This document shows positions 45,931-60,900 of a DNA stretch of 64,000 nt, one piece after another. The translations under genes were made by a program, and so were the position numbers. The stretch is from Dipylidium caninum (lineage: Eukaryota > Platyhelminthes > Cestoda > Cyclophyllidea > Dipylidiidae): positions 496,001 to 560,000 of the forward strand of contig QEYB01000158.1 of NCBI GenBank assembly GCA_017562135.1, written 5' to 3'. The notes beneath the pieces are model-generated. The model did not search any database, was not told the DNA's origin, and was given only the letters and a program-made list of their open reading frames with translations. How positions within the stretch are numbered: position 1 is the stretch's first letter; each line of letters opens with the position of its first letter.

Positions 45931-48900
45931 ATGGATGAATCCACTGCCACGTACTTCAGTCCGCTGGCTTACGAACTTCTGCTGGCTGTCTGTCGACAGT
46001 TAGAGATTAACGTGAAGCAGAATGAGGTCATCTCGGAATTGGCAAACCGTGAGTCTGGCACCGAGTTGGCCCTCATTGAGAGTCTCTTTGTCAAAAGCCC
46101 CAGCACCGGAACAATGAAATTGGATCAAAGGAATGATGTCATAGCATTTTACAAGACCATTAAATATGACCGAAAACTTATCAAGATTCGGGTCAGTCCC
46201 GGCACCTACATTCTCCAGCTCAGACGACGTTCGGAGATGTCAGAGGGTTCCAGTGTCAGCACTACCAGTGACACGGAGACTACTACTGCGTCAGCAACCT
46301 CAACCGGGAGTTCTAAGACCTATGCAGAATTAATTGCGAAGGTGAAGGAGCCTCTTCCGACTATGGACGCGGATGAGGGGAATGTTGAAACGGGCGGAGC
46401 GAGGAGGATGGGAGAATATGCGGACGAGGGAGGGGAGGAAGAGTTTAGACTGAGAGAGGAGGAGGAGGAAGAAGAGGAAGGGGAAGAGGAGGAAGTAGAA
46501 GAAAAACCATATGATATTTCACAGTACCTTGTAAGTCGAGAACTTTTTTACTGTAAAAGCTCATTGCATGACGGCTTGTGTTGGTCTTTCTTTCTCTTCG
46601 CATTTTCACCTGAAGTAAGGCATGTTGAGGGGTTTTATAAGACCTGTATAAATGTGTTGACTGTCACTCGAACATTTGCCGATTCGTTTAGCTTAGATTG
46701 GCATTCGTTATAAAACTAGTCATAACATTCCTTATAAAACGCGAAATTCTATGAAACGTGTCGAATAATCCAGACATGAATCCAAGTTAAACATTTATGA
46801 TGAGCAAAAATGAGTGGAAAACACAATTCTGCCACCCTAAGACGACCTACGGTGGAGGCATGAGTGGTCCCGGAATTACTCCTAATGGATGCCTTTTCGT
46901 GTGATGTTACATCCCACAAGTTTCCCTGCAAAGTGAAGAATGGAGGATTGGAAACAAACCTTCCTACCGTACCCTGGACGGAGGTCTCGGCCACGGCTTC
47001 GTTAAGGGGCTTATTAACTCTCCCATGGCACAATGTGTGTCTAACTCCGTCTTATGTCCTTCCACCTCCCCTATTTCTCCTCTCTCACACTGAGACCACT
47101 AAGCTCTGCCTATTTGGCGCATCTAAGAGTTCGGTGAAGTGTGTGAGCAAGTATAGCGGGGTAAATGGAAGTTCAGATTTTTTCTTCTCACTTCAATCTT
47201 ATGAAGCAGGAAGATATAGAAAAAACGTCGGACCAATGAAATGGTTCTGCTTTGATAAGGGAAGGATTTTATTTGTGTCGTTACCCCAGATTACCGTTTC
47301 TTTCTCTTCATTCTTCCTTGAATTGCCCCCGAAGGTCTTCGCACGGACTTATACACGAGTGAGTCTGCACGTCACCACCGTCCCCTTGACCGACCTGAAG
47401 GCTCGGGAGTTGGGACTGGAGCGATGCGTCTACGTAATGCGCTGTCAAGATGTGGACACTTCTTGGTCATTTAGTGGCCCCGGCGTCGACATGTCCCGTA
47501 ATGAACAGCCTTTGATTACCACCATGGTCGAGACCGGGTTCCTTCTCTTTCCCATTCTTCCCTCCTCAAATAACCTTCTCAACAAGGTGAGAGAGACTTT
47601 TCCCACACCCACTTTTGTCCTTTTTTCACTGCCACGCTTTGGTCTCTTTATTCGAGCTGTGTACTAGTGTAATTAGAATGGATCAGACATCCAGACGAAC
47701 CTCCTCTGCCTCTGTGATGTTAGCTTCCCCGCGGTCGGTTGGACGGAAGGCGTTAGCAGAACCAGGAGTTAATGTGTACTGTGGCCTGGGATAAACGCCT
47801 GCCGAAAGAATAATCAAAATGCATTTATTGCTACTTTTTGTTGCATCCATATTTGGAGCCACTGATTTCCACCTTTTGTGCCAAAGGTCGAGACATCCAA
47901 GTTCCACGCAAATATGTGAGGAAGAATGACAAGTGCTTGCAGTTCTCATACTACTTAAAATGCGGATTAGTAGGCCCGTTAATAAAAAAATCTCATTCCA
48001 ACGCGAAAGACGAAATATTACTGCTACAACTTATCTCACTTAATTTTCGTCGCGCTTCCATACCAGATTTATGATCCATTGCTGGCCTACTTCTCCCACC
48101 GACATGGCACAATGTACCTTGACTCGGGGGATGATTCGAGTTTCGATGAAAATGCTCCCCGTCAGAAACCGGCGTCGGGGGATCGTGCACGTCTCCTTCG
48201 CGCCGCACTCACCTCACCAGGCTCCGATGAGGGCGAGGTGGAGAAGGCTGCACAGAAGTCTGGCGGGGAGATGCAACGCCTGCGTGATGAATTTGCAGTG
48301 AATTTACACAAATTTCAGGTCACCTTAACCGAGACTGAGTCCGCTCTACGAGGAATATTTGAATTGCCTCAGCCAGACTTTGCATTGCCAACAATAGAAC
48401 AGTGTCGAGCTGGCCTGCCGGCAGGGGAGTATGAGAAGTTCCGTGGTCTCATTGACAATTGGCGTAAGTTGTCGATTCTGTGCCCAACCTGTCCTCGTTG
48501 AATCGATCGTAATGGAGACGAGTTGTGCCAGACGGATTCAGTGGAGGTGAGAGTATACGTGTCTTCAGGTTATAGCACTGCCCCGAGTTTGGGAGCACAC
48601 ATTCGTGTCCTAGTGATGCCACTGCGTGTCCATTTCCATCGTCGCATTTTGGCAGTAGATCCGCGATATGACTGCTTACCGGGTCCCGTCTCAATGTTCA
48701 AATGCGTTTACGTTGAGGCATGAGACGATATTAACCTTAGCGAAAGGCTACCGCAAATTCCTCGGAGGTAGAGCAATTAAATGGATTGGGTCCTGTCGGG
48801 GGTGGCAGAAGGCACGTAAGTTAGGAAGCCTGTCGTCGAAGTTGTGCAATAATAAACTGAGACTGAGACAGTGCCTTAATGACAGTTTTAACCTCTTACC

Positions 48901-51900
48901 TCAAAGACAACCAGAACTGCATTCGTAATGGCTTGTGGAGAGTGTAACGGCGCAAATGAATCTGGATTAGCCGTCTTTCAGTCTAAGAAGTTAACTAGGG
49001 GGGATGTGGGCTACTGCGACTTATCCGAAATTTGGAAATTCCTCCACTGCTCGAGAGAACGTAAGCAGTCCACTCAAACGATAATCGGGTTCGTAAGCAG
49101 GCACAAAACTCGCAACAACATGACACATTTCGCCAGAGCAATGAGGTTGCAATGGAGAATTCTGGAGATCAGACTCAATGGACGTTCCAGGGAGGCAAGA
49201 ATCCACCTCACACCGACTATCCGATGCGCAAAGTTGGCGAGGAGGGATCAGAAGGGAATTCTTCTGTCCAAAATCTCGACGTACTCTCACGGCGTGTGCA
49301 ATCGCGTCTTCGGAAACTTACTGACGCTACTTTTACCGACATCGAATGAAGCACTACTTATGAGTGGTCACGAGTTACATCCACCTGGTAAACCAAGGCG
49401 TACCGGGTTCTGTAGGCCTAAAGGGACCAAAATCGCCCCTCTCAATGTGCTTCGGTGTCGAGGCATGGCCTTCAGACATAACCGTGCTCTGAGTGAACAG
49501 CTCGAGGTGGAGGAGATTATAGAACATGAGCATTGTGTGATTCCTATCTTGCCTAGACGCGACCATTGACAAGGTGATTAACGATTTGAACAAGCCACGA
49601 CCAGTAACGATAGGACCGCTGGAAGAAATAGACTATTGGCGTCATCGCTCTAAGACCCTCACCTCAGTGAATGAGGCACTACGGAGGAAGGAGGTGACAG
49701 AAGCCGTGGAGCGTTGGAACGCCCTCGCCAATCTCGATACGAGCAAATTTACTAGGATTCCAGAGATCCGATCTCTCATGGCGGAGTCTAAGGACAATGC
49801 CAGGTGACATCTACCAACCCTCCTCTCACCTCTTTTCCACACTGTTTTGGCTAATCGCCAAGTAAGGCATCACGAGAAGGGGTAATTGTCGCATACACAG
49901 CCCGAAAAGCACATAAACTAGCACCCCATCTGAAAGCTAAGCATTCACGGCAAATGCGGAGGGGGTGAAGGCTTGTGGCGATGACGAAAAAGCCTAAAGC
50001 GCAACTCCGCCCAAGCCCATCACTGACGTGCATTTGTGCCCATTTACTTTCCCTCGGGCGGAGGCCTCTGATTTTGAGAAAGTCGGATGGGAAGGAAAAA
50101 TGACACGAACACAATTATTAGCCTTTAGACGCGAAATTTTGCAGACAGCGCCACTTACCGATTGCTCCCTTTCGTAGGCGCTTGACCAAAAACTCTGGTA
50201 AATAAGTAGTATCTAAGTCCGCTCGCGACTTTCATGTCTCGATTTATTGGAGTTGCTACACCAACGGCTTCACTTTGTTGATTATCAAAAGAGGCTTCAC
50301 TAAAAACGAATGACAAATCGTCCATGAATCCTCTCAGTTTCGAATGTGCCCGTCCACATTAACATCCTCCACTATAAAGTGGAGCAGGCTCAGTCCATTT
50401 GGGTTCCCGTCTCCCCTAACGGGTGGGTTCCACGGCATTTTGGTGTTCCACAGGCTCTCGGGAGTCAGTGAGGCCCGGGGGAGGATGGGAAGGTCCTCGT
50501 AAACTCGATAAAGTAATTATCATCCAGTTCTCTCCTACTCCGGCGTATGGTTCTTGTAGACCATTCATGGAATTTATGTCAAAGGAACTCCAAAAACCTC
50601 TCTAGTTTCCCTTTCACTCGGCCCACATAATGGTTGGCAAGCACTTGACAATGTTGCGAAGCGAAAGGAGAGATAATAGCTCACCCTTGCCCATAATGCC
50701 TGCAGGTTCCTTCTCCTGGTGGAGCGTCACTTTAAGAACGTGCAATTCGGTCACAACTTCAACGTCGTGGCAGACACGGTGCCCGCCATGCTCCAGTCCC
50801 TCCGTCTCATCTGGACCATCTCCAGGGGCTACAACAAGGATGAGAGAATGGGACCCCTGTTGCAGAAGATCGCTTGGTCTCTCTACGACCGTGTTATTAG
50901 GGTCATGCATGTCCCTACTCTCTTCAGGTGAGAAATTACCGCTCCGATAAGGATTTGTGGACGTCTACCCAACTAACCTCACTTCTCTATAAAAGTGGAA
51001 GGTCCCTGTCTGCTGAGTCAAATTTTCGCTTCATGATCAACAGCTTTTATCACGGCACAGTGTAGATTTGACTTATTAGCTTCCTTAACCACTTCTGTGC
51101 GGCCATCCTGACGCCCTCCAGCGCACATGTCCGTCTGGACAGGCGTTAGACAGGTTAGTCGACGAGGAAGGATATCAACTAAATGAGGGGCAAAATATAG
51201 AGCTCATAGTTGGGCCCAATATCATCTTTCCTTTCCTATTATTTCCTAGACCTTACCAGTAATTCCTCCCGACTCCACTAATAAAAATCACTCTTTTTTC
51301 ATGAGCTCCATTGTATGCCGCATTTGTCAGATGTGATGAATGGGGAAGATAACCTCTTCACATTATCCCACCTCCCTTTCCACCGGTTTGTTTTGCTCAT
51401 TAGCAGAGTGCTATGTAATGCTGTGAGTGCAAAGTAGCCCCAATGTACGGTTTTCTGTCAGCCCACTACCCGTACCCGCCTCGAAAGCTTGATTTTGGAG
51501 TTTGAGAAGTGACTAGTGGTGAGAGCGACCAATCGCTCATATCTCTTCCTCTATTCACCCCTCCCGAAATCATCTACTCCCCGTACCCCTCCGCATCTCC
51601 GCATCTCTCCCTTCATTCACCCCTTCAATCCGCCAACTCCCCCAGACCCCTTCTACTGTCACCCAACACTTCCACTCGCAGCAAGATTGTGGATCCATCC
51701 GGTGATCGTCAAGTCTAACTTCATCAGCTCTAATTTAGCCGATCGGTGCACAGCATCCTGCGGGAGACGAGTGCAGCAATGCGTATGCTCACCGTATTCG
51801 AGTCAACATACATGCAGGAACGCCAGAGGGTGGAGGCCACCTCCCAGGACAATCGCTGGGAGTTCGATCGTAAACTCCTCTTCGGTCGAATTCACTACGT

Positions 51901-54900
51901 CAATCATGTGCTGCAAGACATCCTTGACATGGCAAATGTGGGTCACGATGCCTTCTAGCGTCTTACGCGTCCTCTTTAACTCTACGCTAAACATGTTATT
52001 TTTTGTGGTTATATAGTGTGCCAAAGAGTTCTACCGCATGTTCGGACCGGAGTTGAAAAATATCACTGGAGAGAGCAAGTCCCTGACGGAGGTGCTACGA
52101 TTGGTGGATAACCTCTTCAATCCTCTTAAAAATCCTGTAAGAATTTTCCTACCTTCATAGAGTAAGAGGGGGTTTTCGTGGAAGCACGAGCACAAAGGTC
52201 CCATAAGACGTATTACACATCCTTTAATCTTATTTCCGTCTTTTCCCCTCTTACTGATCATTGTCGAAATGCCTGTCTGTCAAGGAGTGCAGTCTCTCCG
52301 AGTGGAGTTTTCCTTCACCCTGCTCGCTTCATTTGGCCAATTTTGGCGGAAATTAAAAGGGGCCGAAGCAGGATGTGGGAATTGTGAAGAGGAGGGACAG
52401 TCACCTGCAGAAAAGGACTCACGTTAATCCTCATCTGCCGCGACAAGGTCGACTTGTCTGGGTACACACTAACAGTCCGGTTTTGACGTATTGACTCCAC
52501 CAAATCCTAACCCCTGCAATACTGCCGAGTACTACTGCATTCTGAATGTCTTCAACAAGGGAGTTTATCCGCTGCCAGATTGTTACTCTCTGCCTCTGAG
52601 AGCTTGACGGTCGAGATGCAGGCAACGCGTCAACTGCGACGCACCAGCCTTATTATCCGCGCATTTGCGGGACGACCTCGTTGGAGGCACCTCCACTCTC
52701 GAGCGTGCGAATTAGCCGTCGTTGTTGCTCAAGGCCACCACACAGTGCTGGTGAAATTTCTACCGTCAGCGGTCCCAATGACTATCGGCCTCTCTTTGAC
52801 TTATCTCCTCCCGTCTTACCTCCTCTTTTTGGTCGACAGAACTTAACAATTAAGTGTTAGGCTTCACTGACGAAGAACGCAACACTTCCGAGAAGTAGGT
52901 TATGGCATTAACGTTCACTCCTGAATGTCTACTTCGTCGCAGGCATCCTTTTCAAAGTTGACGCTGGTCATCCTCTCTTTTATCCGCCGCACAACAAGGG
53001 GAGAAAGGCTATTCATCCTTGTACTGTTCAACACAGAGATTTGGATTTTATCACTCTCTCTAGACACTATGGACTGCTATTTTACGTCTGGAAATTGGTA
53101 AAGAAGTTAGGAAGGTGCCTTCCCCTGACAACCCTCTTTAAATTCTCATTTATTACTGAGGATTTAGGTTGAGCGCTACCTTATAAAAAGCACGAGGATT
53201 CGACTGTCCGGTCCCTCTCTCAGTCAGTAGTTTTGCCAACACACTTGCTGGTGGTGATGACTTTCTTTCTTCTGAGAGTATGATCGGGCACCTGCCGCAA
53301 CTGGGAATTTTGCGTACCACTGAAGGAATACGACATGTGTAATTAAGCTGTTTGGATGAACGTCAGCAAGGCGACTGCATTTATGTGTTGTAGAACCTGA
53401 GCTGCCCCTTCCTCCCCCAGAACGAGAAGTTCTGGAACCGTCTGCAAGAAGATTTCGCCGACAAGGTAAATTTGATAGACGCCAAGGCGAAAAACTTCAT
53501 CAACGATTACTTTGCCCACATACGCGGAGCCAACAACGCCTTCAATCTCCTGGAGCGCTTCAAGGTTATAAAGGCTCGTAGCGCAATCAACTGTCTCTTG
53601 AAGAACAAGTATCGCGATGTCTTGCGGAGTTTGGGGACAGAGGTACTGCCCGAGCTAAAACCATCTCCAGGCATTCTTTTTTGCCAGAATTGCCTACGTT
53701 CATCGACGGGAATCATCTCTCTCAACATTAAGTAACTGAGCATGCTATGTGAAAGTAGGCTCAAATAATCTCAGAGGCTCAAAGAGCGGTAAAATGCATG
53801 GTGAGAACGCGTACTGCTAGAGTAGTTCAAACCAACATTATAACGACATATTCCGAGGAACAAGAATAAAATTAGCAGGACTCTGGCGCATTCTCAATAA
53901 AGTAAGCCCGTTGTAGACCGGTTAAAAACCAGGAGAGATTTGTGCGGGCGATACTACTTATTTCAGTAGGAGAAAAGCAGGGAATTTGTCTTTACGCGTC
54001 CAAATCTCCTGCCGCACGATTTATTCAGCCCTTACAGCAAGAAATAATTCAGTTCTGGTTGCCTTGTAGTTGTCCAAGGTGGAGAATCGCTTCATGGAAT
54101 TGAAAAACCTATCTCAAACTGAGCGCTACATACCGCCGGTGACGGGAACTATTCGTTGGTCGCGTTTAACGCTGAATACTGTAAAGTACAGCATTGTGCG
54201 TTTCCTGCAATCACAGCCAGAACTCTTCGAGGAGGAGGAAGCCGAAGTTGAGGCCGAGGCGCAGGGGGAGGGGAAGGAAGGAGGTCAAGCCAAGGAAGGC
54301 GACTCGAATATGATGAAGGGAGACTGTGAAGGTGGTGGGGGTGGTGGGGGCGATGAAGGGGGGAAGAAACGCAACCAGAGTGTGCGACAACAATACATCG
54401 CACTGGCTCACAAGTTGCGGGACTTCGAGGCGGAGAGATACAAAGTGTGGGAGACTGATGTCGTCAACACCCTCAACGCCCGCCTCAGCCAGTCAATTCT
54501 CTACAAAAATCCCAATGTCGTACCGTTCTATAAGGTGAGGGGAAGTTCATATTTGATTCCATCGATGATAAAGAAAATGTGATAAACTGTAGATTAGCAT
54601 TAAATGAGAAGGCAATACGATCTGTTCACTCGAGCTTCCAATCGCATACACGTGTAGCGTTGGCCGGTTATCAAATCCACAGCGCTATGCAGAAGTCTAG
54701 AGATTCTGGAAATGCTACCGAACACTGTCTAGAGGAAGGTATGGCTTCAGCGTAATCCCATGAAAAGGTTTGAAACGAAGAGCCAGTGCTCTACACCACA
54801 TACTACCCTCAGGACTTGTCCATCTCTTTTTCACTCAGGAAGTCGGGGCGACATTCACTCTAAATGGTGTCTTCTATACGTGACAAATATAAATTGGCCA

Positions 54901-57900
54901 CAGTTAGGACTGAGGCTCACTCCTCTCTCTCCTTTCTGAGAGGTCGTCATCCAGTAACAGTGAATATCATCTCTGTGGAGCAGTTGAAATGAGGCCGACT
55001 AGTTGTTCACCAGTTTCCCCATTTATGACCCTCTGGTTTTGCGATGTCATAGACGGCAGTCACCATCAGGCCACCGCCAACCTGGTGGGCAGGAGCCCCG
55101 CCACCAGATTCGGAGATGCCGCGCCAATCGGCTGCATACACCAATCCGCCCTACCTACCATCGACATTAAGTCCCCTTCAATGCAACTCCGGGCACAGGC
55201 GCCAATGCCCAGGAGGTCGAGCGTGCCTCTCGTAGTCGGTCAACTTTCAGTCTTCATCAAACCAATGCACACGATGAAACTCCTGAACATGGTAAGTTGA
55301 TTTTCCGCGACGGAGCTCCATATCCATCCCCCTGCGCATACTCCTGAAGAGAAAACGTTGAGCAAGATGACTGTCAAGGGAAATGGAGTAGAATTGTAAA
55401 TGTTAGCGGGGGCCACGAAGACTGTCTGGTATGACCTAACAGGGGGGGGGGGAATTTCACACCCTTCGACACTCCTACCACGTCTTACGCCTTACGCATT
55501 TGTTAGAGTTAGAGGTGATGTGTGAAGAAGACGAAGAAGAAGAAGAAGAAGACTAGCACACATGAAGTCGGAACGTTAAAATACTTCTGTAGCTACTATC
55601 GCATATGTATGAAGGTGCATATTTTTGTTTGAAATTGGTGTTATACAAGCATCTTTGCCATCGCCTTAAATCTGTTGACCTGCCCCATTGCGATGGAAAT
55701 GGTGTCGCTGGTAGGGGAAAAGGCGAGGAGAGAGGCGTAGGACTCGCTTGATCTGCAACTGTAGCGAGAAGTGTATGAGCCTAATGCTGAAGTTGCTGAC
55801 AATAAGCCAATCGGCAGACCGACGAACTGTTCGGTCTATGCCAGCTGACATTCACTGGAACGTCGTTAATGAATGCGGCATTCGTCCGTTGGAAGAAAAT
55901 TTCCCTCATGAGACCTAATATATTCGTATGCGTCTCATAAAAGTGGTTATCTCATTTTTCGACGTACATTTTATTGCAAGTGACAAAGAGGCGGAGTCAG
56001 GTATTATGTCTTTCTAAGGCAAACATTAACAGGATGACACTGAGTATTCCTCCTATTTAAGCCCGTCTTTGTGACATTTCTTACGCCAGCGTCGATTCCC
56101 GTGTACGAGGTAAACTTTGATTCCAACATCTGGGCAACTATCGCAGAGTCGGCTCGGCTGGAACTCCTGGGCGCGCGTATTCCCGAACTCGCTCGGCTTC
56201 TCGGATTACGAGTAAGTCGGCGGTCAACAGTAGTGGGAACAGCGAGGCCGATGAGTTAACCTTCCACCCTCCTTCCCACATCCCAGCGTCGCTACTTCCA
56301 ATCCATCGTGTTACGAATGCAAGACATCGTGGACCGGTACGAGGCGGTGCGATGCAATCTGACACCGATCAAGGCTGAATTGCTGCATCTCATTCTGCAG
56401 GATGTGATCTCTCACTTTGACCGTGGAGTCACTTACTTAAATTGGGACAGTTTAGCTATCGACGACTTCTTGGAACTGGGCGAGAAGGTGAGGACTCTTC
56501 TTTTTTAACCAAACTGAGACCGGTGACCCGTCAAAATTGCCCACATCCTGAATCACCTAGCTGTCTCATTGACTACCCCCTACACCCCGTCTAGTTTGTC
56601 CTAAACCCTTGACCACGTGCCTTTAACAGGAGACTTTCCCAATTTATCATTTGGGTAAAAAAAAAGGTATTGACGAGTTATTTTCTCCCAGTGTTTTCAC
56701 TGCTTTCCGTTAAGACAAGCATGAAAATGGAGGTCACCTCAAAATAATGCGACATACACGACGCCAAAATAGGTGCTTAATATGATGGTAGACATTTGCT
56801 ACATCCGACCGTTTCATTTGGAAGCATGATATCAAAGCAAATTGCCTCCTCCTTGTCCATGTCACGTTGCGTAGTTGCAGGACAGGCGTACTGACGACCT
56901 TAGGAGCAGAAAGAAGAAAATAATTGACAAGTGCTAGTTTTATAACTGAGGACGTGTTTTTCTCCCCACCCTCTGTCGGATACTAATTTGGCCCGAAGGA
57001 GTCAACAAAGGTACGGTTAGGTGGCATACCAATGGCACCCTGAAAGGTATTTGCTTGCATTTTGATGAAGGGAAAAATATTGCGTGTTAACAAGTCGTGA
57101 ATGCACTGGCGGATGACAAGGGCTCACTCCGCTGCAACCGCTACTAAGAACTGACTGCTTCAAAATCTTACCTGAATACCGAAATATGGCATTATTATCA
57201 TACTCTGCAAACCCATATGAACCCATCACACTCCATTGTGCGGCAACGGTGTGCCGATGAGGCTAAAAGGGAGGCGATAATAAGGAAATAGTGTTAAGCG
57301 GGTCCGTTAAGTGTACTGTATGCACAGTGTTCCTTGAATGTTCCTTCATGAGTCATTCCCCTCCCCTCCTTCGCCCTACTGAGTGCCTCATCAAATGATT
57401 GACAGGTAAAATAGATTAGAGCACCGGAAGGGTACAAAGACTTTGTGAGGAGGTCGGTTGATCCGCTGAACAAAGACATAAAGTCTCCTCATCACACCGG
57501 TAGGGTTCGCCGGGAGCCGCGTCAACAACTTTCGTCTTTGTGAAGGCACTGAGGTTAATAAGATTTGCCTACCAAACTTCACTACACTCTATCCGCCCGA
57601 AAAGGCGTTCAGGGGTGGGAAAAAGCCAGATGGATGAAGTTTCGGACAATGATAGGAAAAGGCTACACTATTTACTTGCCAAAGCGATGACTATCGTTTT
57701 CTTTTCACCGTTTAGAAAACCCATCTACTGGAAACCCAGTTAAAAGAGATAAACAAATGCTTCGCCAGTCTGGAGCAGGCCTGTCGCGCAATAGGACGGA
57801 TGAACCTCTTTAAGGAGCGATCACGCGATGTGCTCGTGTCTGCCAAGGAATATCTCGACTACGCCGAAAAAATACGCGAGAACGACATGGAGGAGTTGGC

Positions 57901-60900
57901 CACAACCACTCAAAGTACCCTTTCAAATGCTCTGAGGAAGCTTGAGGAGGCATTGTATGACACTAACACACTTCGTTGTGAACGAATGGCATCCGTCTAC
58001 ACAATGTTTGAGCAGAGAATCCTGGAGGCTCTCGTCAATGTAAGTTGACTGATGGCGACTTGAAGTTTGGCTTTCGAGGCCAGTCTTTCTTGGATCATCT
58101 GACTATTTGTCGTCTCCACACCTCCATACGTTGGCTGAAGAAGAGACGTCGAGGTCGAGGCTCTCACAATAACTCTTTTTCACTATCCCGCGTGGAAATC
58201 CTCCGTTGACGGTCATGCAAACTCGATAATATGCAACAGCAAGTAGCTTTACTCTTATGCATGGACAGAAAGTGTACAGCAGACCGGGTTGCTGTCAAAC
58301 CTTTTCTCTTTCCCGTTGGCATAACTTTCGATCGGGTAAAAGAACCCTTCATGGGCCGCTAGATCACTTTTCATTCCCCGACCCGTGCCCTTCCCACTCC
58401 CAGGAGGGTTCTCTACAGGACGGTGTGAAGTTTGTTTTTCCTCCACAGCCTGATCAGTCTGAATGCGTTCTCATGCTGTTCCAAGGGGCGCCTGAACCAG
58501 CTACGTGGTACGCCAACTAGCCGACCGAGGTTATAGCAAGCCTTTGTCCGATTACATCCGGATATTTCTTCACTTATTTTGTGTGCTAACCGCCTTGGAG
58601 ACTGGTAGTACTGCAGGTGTGGACTGCACCCACTGACAAATGCGCTTTTCGGATTGTTGGGATTATGCGTGTGTTTGTTCTTCCAATCCGTCCCTCTCGC
58701 CTTCCCGGTCTTTCACTTGTCCTCCTCTAAGGGAGATTAGTTGGAGGAACCATCACAGTGTTTGTTCCTCTCCCCGAAATTAACAGTGGTCCCGTAAGTT
58801 CTGCCCAACTCTGCAGAAGTGTGTAAGATTTGGTCAATGACGACACTCCCATATGAAGTTGGAGACGCACTTGAAAAATGCTCTCGTCTGCGCCGCCAAT
58901 CCTCATGAGGTGTTTGACTGAGCGCTGTCAATAACCTCTAGAAAAGGTGGAGACAAACAAGTGGAAAGATCCCTCTCCAGTTACTCTTTAAAAGTAGGAG
59001 TTGACGAACAGTTGGATTAAAGTCTTATTGTTTCTGACAACGTCATGACAGGAGCAAGAAGATATTATGAATACCTATAGTAAATGAATGATTGGGAGCA
59101 AAATCTAGTGCTAACTCCAAATTCCTACGGTCTTATCCCACAGATGGTGCTGCGAAATATCTGGCGCTTTGTGGACCAACTGGGTGGGCTGAAGCCGATC
59201 TTCCACATCGATATTCTTCTCACCAACTCCGACGTAGTCCTCTACCCCTCTACCGTGGACCTCTATAAGTGGATGGTGCAGACTATTCGCCGATGCGTTG
59301 ACAGGTCTCGTCCTTAAAATCACCTTTTTTTTATATGCTGTCATATGTGATCATATTGCCTCGGGTATACTGCTCCAAAACAGTAGGAGTTATTGGGTAT
59401 GGCCTTATTAATCGAGATTTCCCACCTTGACATCTCCTTAACTGAACCTCTCTTCTATGCGCTTAGAAGAGGCAACATCCACGAGTGCCTCAGTCGGCGG
59501 GTGGAGTGTATCCGCAGAATTAGCATTGTTTTCGAGAGACAGAGAATTATGTCTTTTATCATTACGAGAATCTGGAAGGTTATATCACTCTGCCTGCATC
59601 GAATACTTGTAACTGAGTGGATAAACGGCCTCCGAGTCCTCAAAAAAAATCCTAATTCTAAGACAGTTAGGATGTGGAAATGTCTAAGTACTTCTCTTCC
59701 TTCAGCCCGAGGAACATCAACAAGTGATATATTCCTTCCTTAGTGGCTGGACAATAGAAATTAGTTCAAATTATCCACCTTTCCTGTGGAACATTCCTCC
59801 TTTCCCTTGGTCGATAGTCTCCCCTCACGTAATATGACACAGGCCTGCTGACTGCCGTGACTGCCACAACTTCTTTCGCTCACCTTGGCCTTCACGATGT
59901 TTCATCGGACATATTGCAAACAGGGCTCCTGAACAAAGATAGCAGTTGGACTGTAGAGGGTACATAAGGTCAAGGAGGTATTGGAGAGGAGGGGGCGGGG
60001 TGGGGGATGGAGAGAAGACTGAAAGGGACATAGTTCAGATGCATCTCCCCCAAAGGTCCGTACTCCTCTCCCGCCCAAGACATTACAATGAAGCCTCTCG
60101 TCCAACATCACTTGCTTTCAGTACTCACTTCTTCATGCGTTGGATGCGAGGCACCTGCCTCGTCTGTCCATCTGCTCGAGGCGGCGACGGCGAACGAGTT
60201 GTGAACTTCACCTACTCACAGGAGTTGGAGCGCTGTGTCCAAATCCAGCAACCCAACGCCATCTTCAACGAGAGGGTGATCAAGCTCAACCGAGTGGTCC
60301 TCGACTTTTTGCGCCGTCTCGTGCTCTACTCTATGCTTTGGCATCAGGACAAGGTGAGATGGGCCTGTGGATGGGAAAGACGTCCCACCCATAAATCCAC
60401 ACAGCCATAGGTTATCCCATAATGGGCTTAAGGAACCAGCTTGGTTCTTTGCCTACCTCACCTCCTCCGGTGCCCGCAGGAAGCCGAGACGTGCGTAGTT
60501 GCGAGAGACGCCTAAGCGAGGATTGGGGAGCCACAAAATTATTATCCAGGCGAGGGAAGATTAAGTACAGAATACGCCTCTCCGCAGTTGATTAATCCAA
60601 TTTCCTCGGACTCTATAACCAAACACAGTTTAAAAATCGAGTCCGAAAATAATGACATTAATAATTCTTGAATTTGTTCTTCCTATCTGAAATGCCTTGG
60701 TTTAAATAGTTCTTCTCACAAGTCCCATTTTTCTGTTCGATGCGGGGTCCACTCCTCACGCAGGAGAAAGAAAAGGAAGGTCATTTGCAGAGTAGCATGT
60801 TGCCCCAATTGGTCTAAGGGTGAGTAGAGGGTGATGGAGCAGGCGAATAGAGCTAGAGATCACCACAACCAAGTATGCTAATGCTATGAGGGGACGTGTG

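Noticed and set aside
46864..47334. Open frame continuing upstream of dynein exon 2
   Set aside because: It is in frame with exon 2 but has no dynein similarity. A pyrimidine tract and AG precede 47335, and exon 1 joins exon 2 in phase without it.
48928..49569. 213-codon frame in the intron between dynein exons 3 and 4
   Set aside because: It has no domain, and the flanking dynein exons join in phase (phase 1, CAC codon) without it.
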